This document shows, piece by piece, positions 43,663 through 52,020 of a DNA stretch of 54,862 nt (its first letter is position 1; every line of letters starts with the position of its first letter). This stretch comes from Caldithrix sp. GTDB lineage: Bacteria > Zhuqueibacterota > Zhuqueibacteria > Thermofontimicrobiales > Sulfurfontimicrobiaceae. The position numbers were made by a program, and so were the translations under genes. The notes under the pieces were generated by a model. It saw only the letters and a list, made by a program, of their open reading frames with translations. It did not search any database and was not told where the DNA came from. The stretch lies in NCBI GenBank assembly GCA_020722815.1, contig DYKB01000046.1, positions 1 through 54,862 on the forward strand. The letters run 5' to 3'.

Positions 43663-46188
43663 CTAATTAACCGGAATATAAAGACTGAAAACCGTACCTG
43701 TTCCCGGATCGCTCTCGACCTCAATGTGCCCGTCATGATCTTTAATAATTTTTTTCACGGCCGTTAATCCCAGACCATTTCCACCTTCGGAGGTGGTAAA
43801 GCCCGGTTCAAAAATATGCGCCAGATTTTCAGTGGGGATGCCAATTCCGGTATCCGAAACTTCAATCAGGACGTAATCACGGGCTTGCTGGCCATTGTTG
43901 GCAAAAGTGAGATTTTCCAGTAACTGGGTACTGATGGTAATTTTACCTCCTTCCGGCATGGCGTTAATGGCATTTGATATTAAATTTTCAATTGCCGACC
44001 GCATGGTGTCATGATCAATTTTTATCAGGGGCAAATTAATTGTACCATTAAATTCAAGCTGAATATCCGTTGGCAGCGTCGGCTGAATGAGTTTGAACAT
44101 ATCGGATAAAAATGCATTGATATCGGTATGAATGAAATTTAGCGTTTCGATATTAATAAATTTCATAAAATTCTGGGAAATTCGTCTGAGCGATTCGATC
44201 CGTTCGATAATCCGGGAAAAATAAGGATCGAATTCAGAAGAAGCCGCTGGAAATTTGGTTTGATGGTGCTTTTGTAAACTCTGTAATTTCAACATAATCG
44301 CAGTTAATGGATTTTTGATGTCGTGCGCGGTTTTTTGCGCCATTTTATACCAGAGTTCAGCCTGTTTTGTTTCTTCTTCATTGGATTGATCGGATAAGAT
44401 TACCAGCCAACTCAGGCATCGCGGCGTCGATTGAATTGGCTCGATTTTAAGCTTCACTTTTCGATTTTTGTTATGGAGCGTCAATTTTATATTTTTTTCA
44501 GCCAGATTCGGAAATTGATTTATTGACGAATTGATAAAGTTTAAGATTTCAGGAAAAGATTTCAAGGTCTTTGATAATAATAACGAAACTGAAGTGGAAA
44601 TCGGTGCGAGCCCAAGCCAGTTCAGGAGTGTTTTATTCATTGTGTGAATTCTTTGTTTCGAATCAAATATCAGAATACCCCGTTGGTCGTTCTCAAGTAT
44701 CATTGATTGAAGTTGCTGAGAAAACCGATACTGGCGACGCATCTCAAAATGAATTTTTCCCCATATCATCAGGAAAATAATGATTAAAAGCAGGAGTGCC
44801 GGTTGGGCATATCGATTGAGCCAATAATTTGGATTATTTATCAACTCAATAATATGAAAACGATCTTTGCTGCGGCTAATCAGATACGGTGGTTTATTAT
44901 ATGCATGGTTCATAATGCCTGTGTAACGCTGATCCGGAAAAAATGCTTCTATTTCTAATTCTGAATTCAACAGAAAAAAACCATTGGCGCTTTGAACAAT
45001 AATTTCATCCATTCCATCATCATCAATATCGGGTGACATTCTAAGGTATTCAATGTCAGATGGAAATTGTTTTGACTTTATTTCTTTAAAATTATCATCC
45101 AGCATAACGAGCTCATTTCTGGACCGGATGCCAATAATTTCTAATGGTAAATCAACATCCAGATTTAAATAACACACGCCGAAAAAAGATGTATTAAAAG
45201 CACGTTTTCGCAGGGGAGTAAAAGTCAACGGATTAAATTCAATAATTAACGACTTCATGCCGCGCTCAGCATTCGATTCTGTATTGCCCATCAGTTCTTT
45301 TTTTCCATCGCCATCAACATCCAGATATTCCAGCGTATAATTCGAATACTTTTCACTGATCAGTTCCGAATGGAGAACTTTTATTTTTGGATAAAGCGAA
45401 CAGCGGATGAGATAGCTATGCTGGTCATTAAAACCACCGGCAACGGCTCCGTTATTTGGCGCCATTCCGAGTGATAGTAATTCCAAATTACCATCCCCAT
45501 CAAAATCATCAAAAAAATTTTCACGGGGTGAAGTCCCGATTATTATTTTATCAAGCAACTGGCCCGAGGGCAGCGAATGCACCAAAATTCCCCGTGGCAA
45601 TCGGGCATAGCACGTGGTCATGACGGTAATTAATTCATTGTCCCCATCCCGATCCAAATCGTGGATATAGAAGTTGCGAACCATCGGATCCCACTCAAAA
45701 GTGCCATTATCCACGATTCGCGGTTTGCCATCAATTAAAAAGAAATACGACAGCTTTTGCCCCTCTTTATTAACTAAACTCACAAATAATGAATCATTTC
45801 GAATATAGGGAACGAGAATTTCAAGTATGCCATCATGATTATAATCGAGCGGAAAAACAGAGTCAATTATTTTTCCCGGGTAATTTATCTGTTCGATTAA
45901 CTTACCCTGAAAAGTGTGGAGCATTAAGAAGGAATGGTTGGGATCCGAGGGCAGTGATTTTTGAATGGTTATGATTTCGGTTAAGTTATTACCATCCAGA
46001 TCGGTCAGTAAAATATCATCGCCAGCGAGACTTTGCAGAATCTGCGGGCGGAAAGGTAATTTGTCTGGCTGAAATTCAGCCGAACTGTTCAAAAAACAGC
46101 CTGGAAACAGAAAAATAAATATTAAGTATATAGCACAATTAACCAGGATATTTGCTATATGTTTAGCGGTTTTTTGCGAATTATTCAT
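43663..46188 (-). CDS. Hybrid-architecture sensor histidine kinase with FG-GAP-like propeller
   Basis: 841 residues from the ATG at 46188 (a TTG four codons earlier is possible). An N-terminal hydrophobic segment ends LFPGC, a possible lipobox with C31. The extracytoplasmic part (about 40-455) carries at least six calcium-type D-x-D-x-D-G loops (for example DLDRDGD, DDFDGDG, DVDGDG, DIDDDG) spaced like FG-GAP/VCBS propeller blades. One transmembrane helix (462-480) leads to a PAS-like domain (about 490-595), HisKA with H622 in AHDIKNPLTA, and HATPase with the N box ENLISNAINAMPEGG, then DTGIGIP and GGNGLGL. It should sense an external ligand, perhaps a polysaccharide or surface polymer, and phosphorylate the NtrC-type regulator downstream. 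Confidence 0.9.
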   Translation of the reverse strand: MNNSQKTAKHIANILVNCAIYLIFIFLFPGCFLNSSAEFQPDKLPFRPQILQSLAGDDILLTDLDGNNLTEIITIQKSLPSDPNHSFLMLHTFQGKLIEQINYPGKIIDSVFPLDYNHDGILEILVPYIRNDSLFVSLVNKEGQKLSYFFLIDGKPRIVDNGTFEWDPMVRNFYIHDLDRDGDNELITVMTTCYARLPRGILVHSLPSGQLLDKIIIGTSPRENFFDDFDGDGNLELLSLGMAPNNGAVAGGFNDQHSYLIRCSLYPKIKVLHSELISEKYSNYTLEYLDVDGDGKKELMGNTESNAERGMKSLIIEFNPLTFTPLRKRAFNTSFFGVCYLNLDVDLPLEIIGIRSRNELVMLDDNFKEIKSKQFPSDIEYLRMSPDIDDDGMDEIIVQSANGFFLLNSELEIEAFFPDQRYTGIMNHAYNKPPYLISRSKDRFHIIELINNPNYWLNRYAQPALLLLIIIFLMIWGKIHFEMRRQYRFSQQLQSMILENDQRGILIFDSKQRIHTMNKTLLNWLGLAPISTSVSLLLSKTLKSFPEILNFINSSINQFPNLAEKNIKLTLHNKNRKVKLKIEPIQSTPRCLSWLVILSDQSNEEETKQAELWYKMAQKTAHDIKNPLTAIMLKLQSLQKHHQTKFPAASSEFDPYFSRIIERIESLRRISQNFMKFINIETLNFIHTDINAFLSDMFKLIQPTLPTDIQLEFNGTINLPLIKIDHDTMRSAIENLISNAINAMPEGGKITISTQLLENLTFANNGQQARDYVLIEVSDTGIGIPTENLAHIFEPGFTTSEGGNGLGLTAVKKIIKDHDGHIEVESDPGTGTVFSLYIPVN

Positions 46189-46388
46189 AATAATTGACAA
46201 TTTTTATAATTTAATTGATAATTGAAATTGATTGGGAGGGATTAATCATTGATTATCAGGATTAAAAATAATAAAAATTCGGTAAAATTGAGCAAAGAAT
46301 GAACCAGTTGAGTCTAATTTAGACAGTAAAAGTGATGTTTTTAATGCTTTGTGGAAATAACAAAATTCAATGATGGACGTTGATGCTT

Positions 46389-46628
46389 TTATTCTTTATG
46401 CAGATTATGTGGGCTTTTCAATTTATCATCAATCTGAGTTGACAGATTTTTTTTTCCACTCCGTCCAATCCCAATAAATGAATATTTTCTTGATGGATGC
46501 ACGTGTGTCGGTAAATAAGATGTTATTGCCTCTTTAAGCAAAGCTTCAGTCGTTATTAACCTGCTTTTAGCAATTTTTTTTAAGGTTGCCAAAATTTCTT
46601 CGTCGGTTTGGATTGTAATTGTCGTCAT
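46389..46628 (-). CDS. Ribbon-helix-helix (CopG-like) antitoxin/regulator, orphan
   Basis: 79 residues from the ATG at 46628, chosen because GGAAAGGGA lies just upstream. The N-terminus has a short strand and two helices (MTTITIQTDEEILATLKKIA then TTEALLKEAITSYL) that fit the ribbon-helix-helix DNA-binding fold of type II antitoxins. The C-terminal half is basic and has a toxin-contact-like segment (YSFIGIGRSG). No toxin gene follows on the minus strand. It may regulate itself or be left over from a pair. Confidence 0.7.
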   Translation of the reverse strand: MTTITIQTDEEILATLKKIAKSRLITTEALLKEAITSYLPTHVHPSRKYSFIGIGRSGKKNLSTQIDDKLKSPHNLHKE

Positions 46629-46902
46629 AGAATCCCTTTCCAATTAATTTTATGTAATAATACATGATTTTATCATTAATGTCAAGATAAAAATGAAACA
46701 AGCGTATAAAAAAAATAGTCCTAATCCGCCTTTGCCCATTAAAATTTCGTCACAACCTCTCCCCCATTCAAAAATGTCTTTTTTTTTAATTTTGAATTTA
46801 TTAAATTATACCTTTATTATTGAAAAAACGCAATGCCGATCATAATTGAAAATAACTAAAATACTTCACTATATCAAAAACACTAAACCCGGAGGTTCAC
46901 CT

Positions 46903-48108
46903 ATGCAAGCTGTCATGCTCGTTGCTGGAAAAAGTACGCGGACGTATCCGTTGACATTAACCCGGCCCAAGCCGATGTTACCCATTGTGAATAAACCACT
47001 TATCGAACATAATCTGACACAACTGAAAGGGGTGGTGGATGAAGTGATTTTGATTGTGGGTTATCGCCAGGAGATGATTCAGGCGTTTCTGGGGGATCGC
47101 TGGCAGGATATTAAAATTACGTATTGCGAGCAGAAAGAACAGTTGGGTACCGGTCATGCGGTGCTGCAGGTCGAGCCGTATATTAAGGACCGATTTATTG
47201 TCCTGAATGGAGATGATATCTATTCGCATCAGGATATGAAAAAATTGACTGATTTCGAAGGTGCAGCACTGGTGAAACACGTGGATGATCCGTCACAATA
47301 TGGCGTTTATGCCGTGGATAGCACCAATCGCGTACTGAATCTGGTGGAAAAGCCGAAAACTTTTATCGGGACTTTGACCAATATCGGCTGCTATATTTTT
47401 AGCCGGGAAATTTTTACCGATTTAAAAACCATGCCGCTGAGTGAACGGGGCGAATATGAGTTAACGACGGCTATTTTAAGTCTGGCGCTGCGGAAGGCCT
47501 TTTATGTCAGTCCTATTGAAGGCTTCTGGCTGACCAATGGCTTCCCCTGGGAACTGCTGCCAACGCAGGAATTTTTTATGAGAGAGATGACCGCGTCATC
47601 CATTAAGGGTGAAGTCGAGCCCGGTGCGGTGCTTAAAGGGCCTATTGAAATTGGCGAAGAGACCATTGTAAAAGCCGGCAGCTATCTGGAAGGGCCGGTG
47701 GTGATTGGAAAGAATTGTTTAATTGGCCCTAACTGTTACATTCGAAAATATACCGCCATTGGCGATAATTGCCGCATTGGTCATGCGGTGGAAATTAAAA
47801 ATTCGATTATTATGGCCAATACGAATGTTTGCCACCTGAGTTATGTGGGGGATTCGGTGATTGGGAGTGAGGTGAATCTGGGCGCCGGGTTCATTTCAGC
47901 CAATGTGCGACATGATCAGCAAAAGGTGCTTTCCAGCGTGAAGGGAAAATTGTTCGACACCGGGATGAATAAATTCGGGACGATTATTGCCGATGGTGTG
48001 CATACCGGGGTTCATACCAGTGTTTTACCTGGACGAAAAATCTGGCCGAATCAGACGACGTATCCGGGGCAGGTTGTTGACAGGGATCTTGTTGGGGATA
48101 ATTCGTAA
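46903..48108 (+). CDS. GlmU-like sugar-1-phosphate nucleotidyltransferase with left-handed beta-helix
   Basis: 401 residues from the ATG at 46903, with GGAGG 8 nt upstream; the frame extends 19 codons further but without support. The N-terminal domain has the nucleotidyltransferase motif AGKSTRTYPLTLTRPKPMLP (R13, K23), and later GDDIYSHQDM with metal-binding acidic residues. From about 195 the left-handed beta-helix hexapeptide repeats begin (IEIGEETIVKAG, VVIGKNCLIGP) and continue to about 390 with GlmU-like HLSYVGDSVIGSEVNLGAG. It should make an NDP-sugar from a sugar-1-phosphate, and may also acetylate. It resembles archaeal/Sulfolobus-type bifunctional enzymes as much as GlmU. It stands alone. 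Confidence 0.88.
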   Translation: MQAVMLVAGKSTRTYPLTLTRPKPMLPIVNKPLIEHNLTQLKGVVDEVILIVGYRQEMIQAFLGDRWQDIKITYCEQKEQLGTGHAVLQVEPYIKDRFIVLNGDDIYSHQDMKKLTDFEGAALVKHVDDPSQYGVYAVDSTNRVLNLVEKPKTFIGTLTNIGCYIFSREIFTDLKTMPLSERGEYELTTAILSLALRKAFYVSPIEGFWLTNGFPWELLPTQEFFMREMTASSIKGEVEPGAVLKGPIEIGEETIVKAGSYLEGPVVIGKNCLIGPNCYIRKYTAIGDNCRIGHAVEIKNSIIMANTNVCHLSYVGDSVIGSEVNLGAGFISANVRHDQQKVLSSVKGKLFDTGMNKFGTIIADGVHTGVHTSVLPGRKIWPNQTTYPGQVVDRDLVGDNS

Positions 48109-48482
48109 TACATGATGCGTGAAAATAAAATGAATCTAAGTTATTCACAAAATTACTTTCAAGATTACAAAACTCAAAGAAATTCAATGAATTATGTCCA
48201 ATTGAGAATAAATCCTCATTTTAAATCAGGAATAGCATAATTTTCCGGCACAATGATCAGATTAAAATCCTTTTTTCTTCGTGCGCTCGTGGCAAAATGA
48301 ATGCATAATCATGGTTATAAAGGTTTAAAACAGGTTTAAAGCAAAATTTTTTTTAATGATTTATACAACATGACATGAAACTGCCATTTTTGAATGGACG
48401 CGATTAATAAAAAGCCGACTGAACCAATCCGTATTCAAAACAAATCAGTTACAGTCGGCTTTTAACAATACCAGGCGAATCA
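48109..48482. other. Convergent intergenic region
   Basis: AT-rich; no gene recognised. The right end holds a strong terminator-like hairpin (48410-48463) serving the convergent genes. Confidence 0.5.
48410..48463. terminator. Hairpin terminator between convergent genes
   Basis: AAAAGCCGACTG and its exact complement CAGTCGGCTTTT lie 30 nt apart, so both strands end in T-rich tails. It lies 20 nt beyond the stop of the Tat-exported oxidoreductase gene. Confidence 0.7.
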
Positions 48483-49934
48483 TTAAACCAGATCGGAAAC
48501 CACAAAAGGTTTACGATAGGGACGACTGATATGGGTATTCGCCTCTTCATCATCGACAAATTTCTCCTGTACGGGGTCGAATGTCAGTACCCGTCCCATT
48601 TGATAGGTCAATTCATCAAGTTTCAAATTATTTCCCCAGGATAAATTTTTCTGGAGATTGGCAAAAGTATCATAAACAACTTCATTTTCAAGCAGCCCTT
48701 CAGGCACTTTACTGAAAGGCATCGGCTGACCCAACCGTAACGAAATATTGGGCAGATGGCACAATGCGCTGGAATAATGACCTTCCAGCACATCCGCGTT
48801 CAGGTCTTCCACTTTTCGAGTACGCATCGCATAGATAAAATTTTCGAAATTTTCACCTGGCTTAATATTGGTTTCAAATTTATCCAATTCCTGCGGCGCA
48901 CCACCATTTTTCGGATAAAATTTCCCTTCGTAAATCATCCCGTCTGTGGTATAATACTCATTGGCAACTTTTCCGGGATAACGTGATGTTTTTCCCACGA
49001 GACCAGTAACTTCAAAGACTAATAACACATCGCCAAATTCCATGACAGCCATTTGGGTATTGGCCGTTTCACCCTGATCATCATAAGCATAACGTCCGCC
49101 GAGACTCCAGACTTTGGTAGGCAAGGTAGCGCCTTTAATTGCCCAGCGGGCAATATCCATCTGATGTACGCCCTGATTACCAATTTCACCATTGCCCGTA
49201 TCCCAGAACCAGTGCCAGTTGTAATGAACCAGATTCTCGTGATACGGCTGATCCCGCGCCGGGCCCAGCCAGAGATTAAAATCCAGATAAGCCGGCGGTG
49301 TTTTCGGGGCTTTGTAGCCGATGGTCCAGCGGGGTTTGCTGGCATAGCCTTTGGAGACGAGCAGTTTGCCATATTTTCCCGACTGAACGGCCGCAATTTC
49401 ATTGGTCCGGCTTTCAGAAGAACGCTGCTGAGTACCATGCTGTACAATTCGGTTATATTTGCGGGCTGCTTCCACCGCTTTTCGGCCTTCAAAAACATTA
49501 TGACTCATGGGTTTTTCCACATACACGTCTTTCCCCGCCTGACAGGCCCAGATGGTGGAAAGCGAGTGCCAATGGTTGGTGGAGGCAATACTGACAGCAT
49601 CGACTTTTTTGTCATCAAAAACCCGGCGTAAATCCTGTACCAAATTGACTTTCTTTTGATATTTCTCTTCAAATTCTTTTCCGCGCTTTTTCAGGACTTC
49701 CATATCCGGATCGCACAGGGTAGTGACGATCACATTTTTATCCTGAAGTTTCATGAAACTATCAATATGATTTCGTCCGCGCCCATTAACGCCTAAAACG
49801 GCGATTCGAATCCGATCATTCGCCCCAAATACACTTTTCGGAATAAACATCGGGGCAGCCATGGTCGTGGCGGCAACTGTTGCCGTTTGCTTCATGAATG
49901 TTCTTCGGGTCATCTTTTGGTCCTTGCTTTGCAT
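48483..49934 (-). CDS. Tat-exported Gfo/Idh/MocA family oxidoreductase
   Basis: 483 residues, AAAGGAG ribosome site. The N-terminus is a twin-arginine signal (TRRTFMK, residues 9-15, then an Ala-rich hydrophobic part), so the protein is exported folded with its cofactor. The Rossmann domain has IAVLGVNGRGRNH and EKPMSHN (E140-K141-P142). The C-terminal domain has a conserved NWHWFWDTGNGEIGNQGVHQ stretch. This group of exported enzymes is common in polysaccharide-degrading bacteria, including glycoside-acting members. The substrate is not assignable here. It has no co-oriented neighbour and ends at a strong terminator. Confidence 0.92.
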   Translation of the reverse strand: MQSKDQKMTRRTFMKQTATVAATTMAAPMFIPKSVFGANDRIRIAVLGVNGRGRNHIDSFMKLQDKNVIVTTLCDPDMEVLKKRGKEFEEKYQKKVNLVQDLRRVFDDKKVDAVSIASTNHWHSLSTIWACQAGKDVYVEKPMSHNVFEGRKAVEAARKYNRIVQHGTQQRSSESRTNEIAAVQSGKYGKLLVSKGYASKPRWTIGYKAPKTPPAYLDFNLWLGPARDQPYHENLVHYNWHWFWDTGNGEIGNQGVHQMDIARWAIKGATLPTKVWSLGGRYAYDDQGETANTQMAVMEFGDVLLVFEVTGLVGKTSRYPGKVANEYYTTDGMIYEGKFYPKNGGAPQELDKFETNIKPGENFENFIYAMRTRKVEDLNADVLEGHYSSALCHLPNISLRLGQPMPFSKVPEGLLENEVVYDTFANLQKNLSWGNNLKLDELTYQMGRVLTFDPVQEKFVDDEEANTHISRPYRKPFVVSDLV

Positions 49935-50753
49935 GGTAAATTCTCCTTTCGGGATTGTTAACAGAAATGAATTCTATGATAATAAAAGTTTACGTTCTCT
50001 CGTTCCAGGTCGTGGTTGCTGGAAAATTTGCTTGCCAGCTCCGATATTAACTTTTGCAAACATTGACTCTTTGTCAGAATTCCTCAGAATGACTAACAAA
50101 AATAAATGACAAATTCAATACTAAATTTAAAAAAGTTGGTACAATTTTTATAAGTGGGGAAAAATTCATCATGGCAGGGAGGATGATAATGTTTTTTTGG
50201 AGGGGTGTACTTTTATTATACGATTCACGAAATGGTTTTCGGATTTAGACGAACTTGACCCACCCCTAAATCCCCTCCGGGGGAGGGGACTTGGCATTGT
50301 GATTTCAAGTAAAATTCAAAGAAAAAAGCCCAATTCTCTTTCTGGGAGGGGCCAGGGGCATAGCCGTCAGATTAATGGCTTAATTTATTAAAAAACAATT
50401 GTTAGTTATACAATAAAATTTATAGAATTCCGGGTATCTAACCCTCACCCCAACCCTCTCCCAGAGGGAGAGGGCGTAGCTATCCCCTCTCCCTCTGGGA
50501 GAGGGTTAGGGTGAGGGCAGTTTTTAACTCACTTATTTCTTAATTTTCAATTAGTTATCACCTTAACCTGACGGGTATGGGGCCAGGGGTGGGTTAAGTG
50601 AGCACTTCACTATCCGGATCACAAAATCCGAAAGCCACTTCGGCTTGAGTATAAACAAATTGAGATAGAAAGGTATTTATTTAGAACCAATAAAAGTGCT
50701 TTTGCCCCGGTCGGCAGGTTATACGGCTTGAAGATCAGGATAAAATTCGATTT
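49935..50753. other. Long intergenic region rich in dispersed repeats
   Basis: These 819 bases contain no credible gene. They carry the second GC-rich palindrome (50442-50517) and, at about 50255-50380, a different GC-rich element with AAATCCCCTCC and its near complement, plus fragments of GGCCAGGGGTGGGTT type. The rest is AT-rich. Confidence 0.55.
50442..50517. repeat. GC-rich dispersed palindromic repeat (REP-like), copy 2
   Basis: 76 bp, opening CCCTCACCCCAACCCTCTCCC-like and closing with the complement; the centre matches the copy at 7024-7106. This copy is the more symmetric. Confidence 0.75.
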
Positions 50754-51788
50754 TCACTGGTGTATTAAATAAACGCCCTCCCCGGTTCCCAGCCAAACGG
50801 TGTTATTCCGGTCAACAGCAATCCCGGAAATCCAATCGATGGGAAAAGATGTATCATTATAAATCCATTTTTTGCCATTATAAACTGCAAGCACAAAATC
50901 TTTCCTGCCATTCAGGGCCGCCCAGATATTCCCGGATAAATCTATATTTATTTTTCCGACATAACCCAATGATTCTCCCCTCGCATCAACAGGATTATTA
51001 ATGGTCCAGTCTTTACCATCAAACCTGATAATATTGGGGCGCGTCATATCCCAATAACTTGAAAGTCCATAATCGAGTGAAGCGTAGATATTGTTTTTAT
51101 AATCGATGGCGAGATTTCCAAAATAATATGGAATGAATCCAATATCTTTTTTATCAAATAGTGTCCAGTTATTGCCAGTTATTTTGATGATATATCCATT
51201 ATTCAATGTTTCGCTCATCGCAATCCATTTGTTATTAAGCCGGTCCACGATGACATCACGAACAGAATGAGCGGGTAGTTGTGAATTTTCCGGCGTAAAA
51301 AGTGTCCAATTTAAGCCATCAAATTTCATTAGTCCCCCCTGCCGAAAGCGACAGGAGGCAAACCAGAGCGTATTATCTTCATCAATAGCAATTGACCGGA
51401 CAACATTTTCCATAAGAGGTGAATTCTCAGTATTATAGACGATAAAATTCTTTTGATCATATTTTATCAAGCCAGCATCGGAACCAAACCAGATATTGTC
51501 CTTTTTATCCACGGCAACATCCCTGATAACCATACTATCCGGCAGCGCTGAATTTTTAGCGGTATAAAAAGTAGCACTCCCGTCGTATTGGATAAGTCCT
51601 TGCCTGAAAGTACCAATCCAGGCAGTCCCATTGTTATCAAACGCAATGGAAGTGACAAAATAGCCGGATAGAATATGCTCGGTGATATTAAGTGATACAT
51701 CGCCATAATCAGGTGATGTCGTATTTTTCTCACAGGAAAAATTGATGAACAGGAATAAAAACAAACATAATTTGATTAATTTTTTCAT
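50754..51788 (-). CDS. Propeller-repeat lipoprotein (Reg_prop-like)
   Basis: 344 residues. A lipoprotein signal ends at C19 (FINFSC), so it is anchored to a membrane. The rest is a beta-propeller of about seven blades with repeating patterns such as IAFDNNGTAWIGT, VAVDKKDNIWFGS, IAIDEDNTLWFAS and IAVDRNNTVWLGT, as in the ligand-sensing propellers of two-component hybrid sensors. Here no kinase is attached, so it is either a free sensor or a surface binding protein. It lies 232 bp downstream of the DUF3160 protein gene. No catalytic motif. Confidence 0.85.
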   Translation of the reverse strand: MKKLIKLCLFLFLFINFSCEKNTTSPDYGDVSLNITEHILSGYFVTSIAFDNNGTAWIGTFRQGLIQYDGSATFYTAKNSALPDSMVIRDVAVDKKDNIWFGSDAGLIKYDQKNFIVYNTENSPLMENVVRSIAIDEDNTLWFASCRFRQGGLMKFDGLNWTLFTPENSQLPAHSVRDVIVDRLNNKWIAMSETLNNGYIIKITGNNWTLFDKKDIGFIPYYFGNLAIDYKNNIYASLDYGLSSYWDMTRPNIIRFDGKDWTINNPVDARGESLGYVGKINIDLSGNIWAALNGRKDFVLAVYNGKKWIYNDTSFPIDWISGIAVDRNNTVWLGTGEGVYLIHQ

Positions 51789-51921
51789 GGAAGCGGACTC
51801 CCCAATTTTTGATATGTTTTGAGATTCTTCGTGTCACCCAGAGTGACAGGTATATCTTTTTAGAACAGGCTCATTAATATAATGCGAGTATCTGGTCAAG
51901 ATTCAATGCCAAAATTGGCTT

Positions 51922-51965
51922 CGACAAGCTCAGCCAACAACATCTGTCGTACCCTGAGCTTGTCC
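51922..51965. repeat. GACAAGCTCAG dispersed palindrome
   Basis: GACAAGCTCAG and its complement CTGAGCTTGTC are 20 nt apart in the gap between the lipoprotein and DUF3160 genes. This CTTCGACAAGCTCAG-type sequence is a widespread dispersed repeat in many bacterial genomes. Confidence 0.6.
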
Positions 51966-52020
51966 AAGGGTACTATTACCACATTTTTTTGAGGGGGTAC
52001 AAAAACAAGACTATTTAAAA

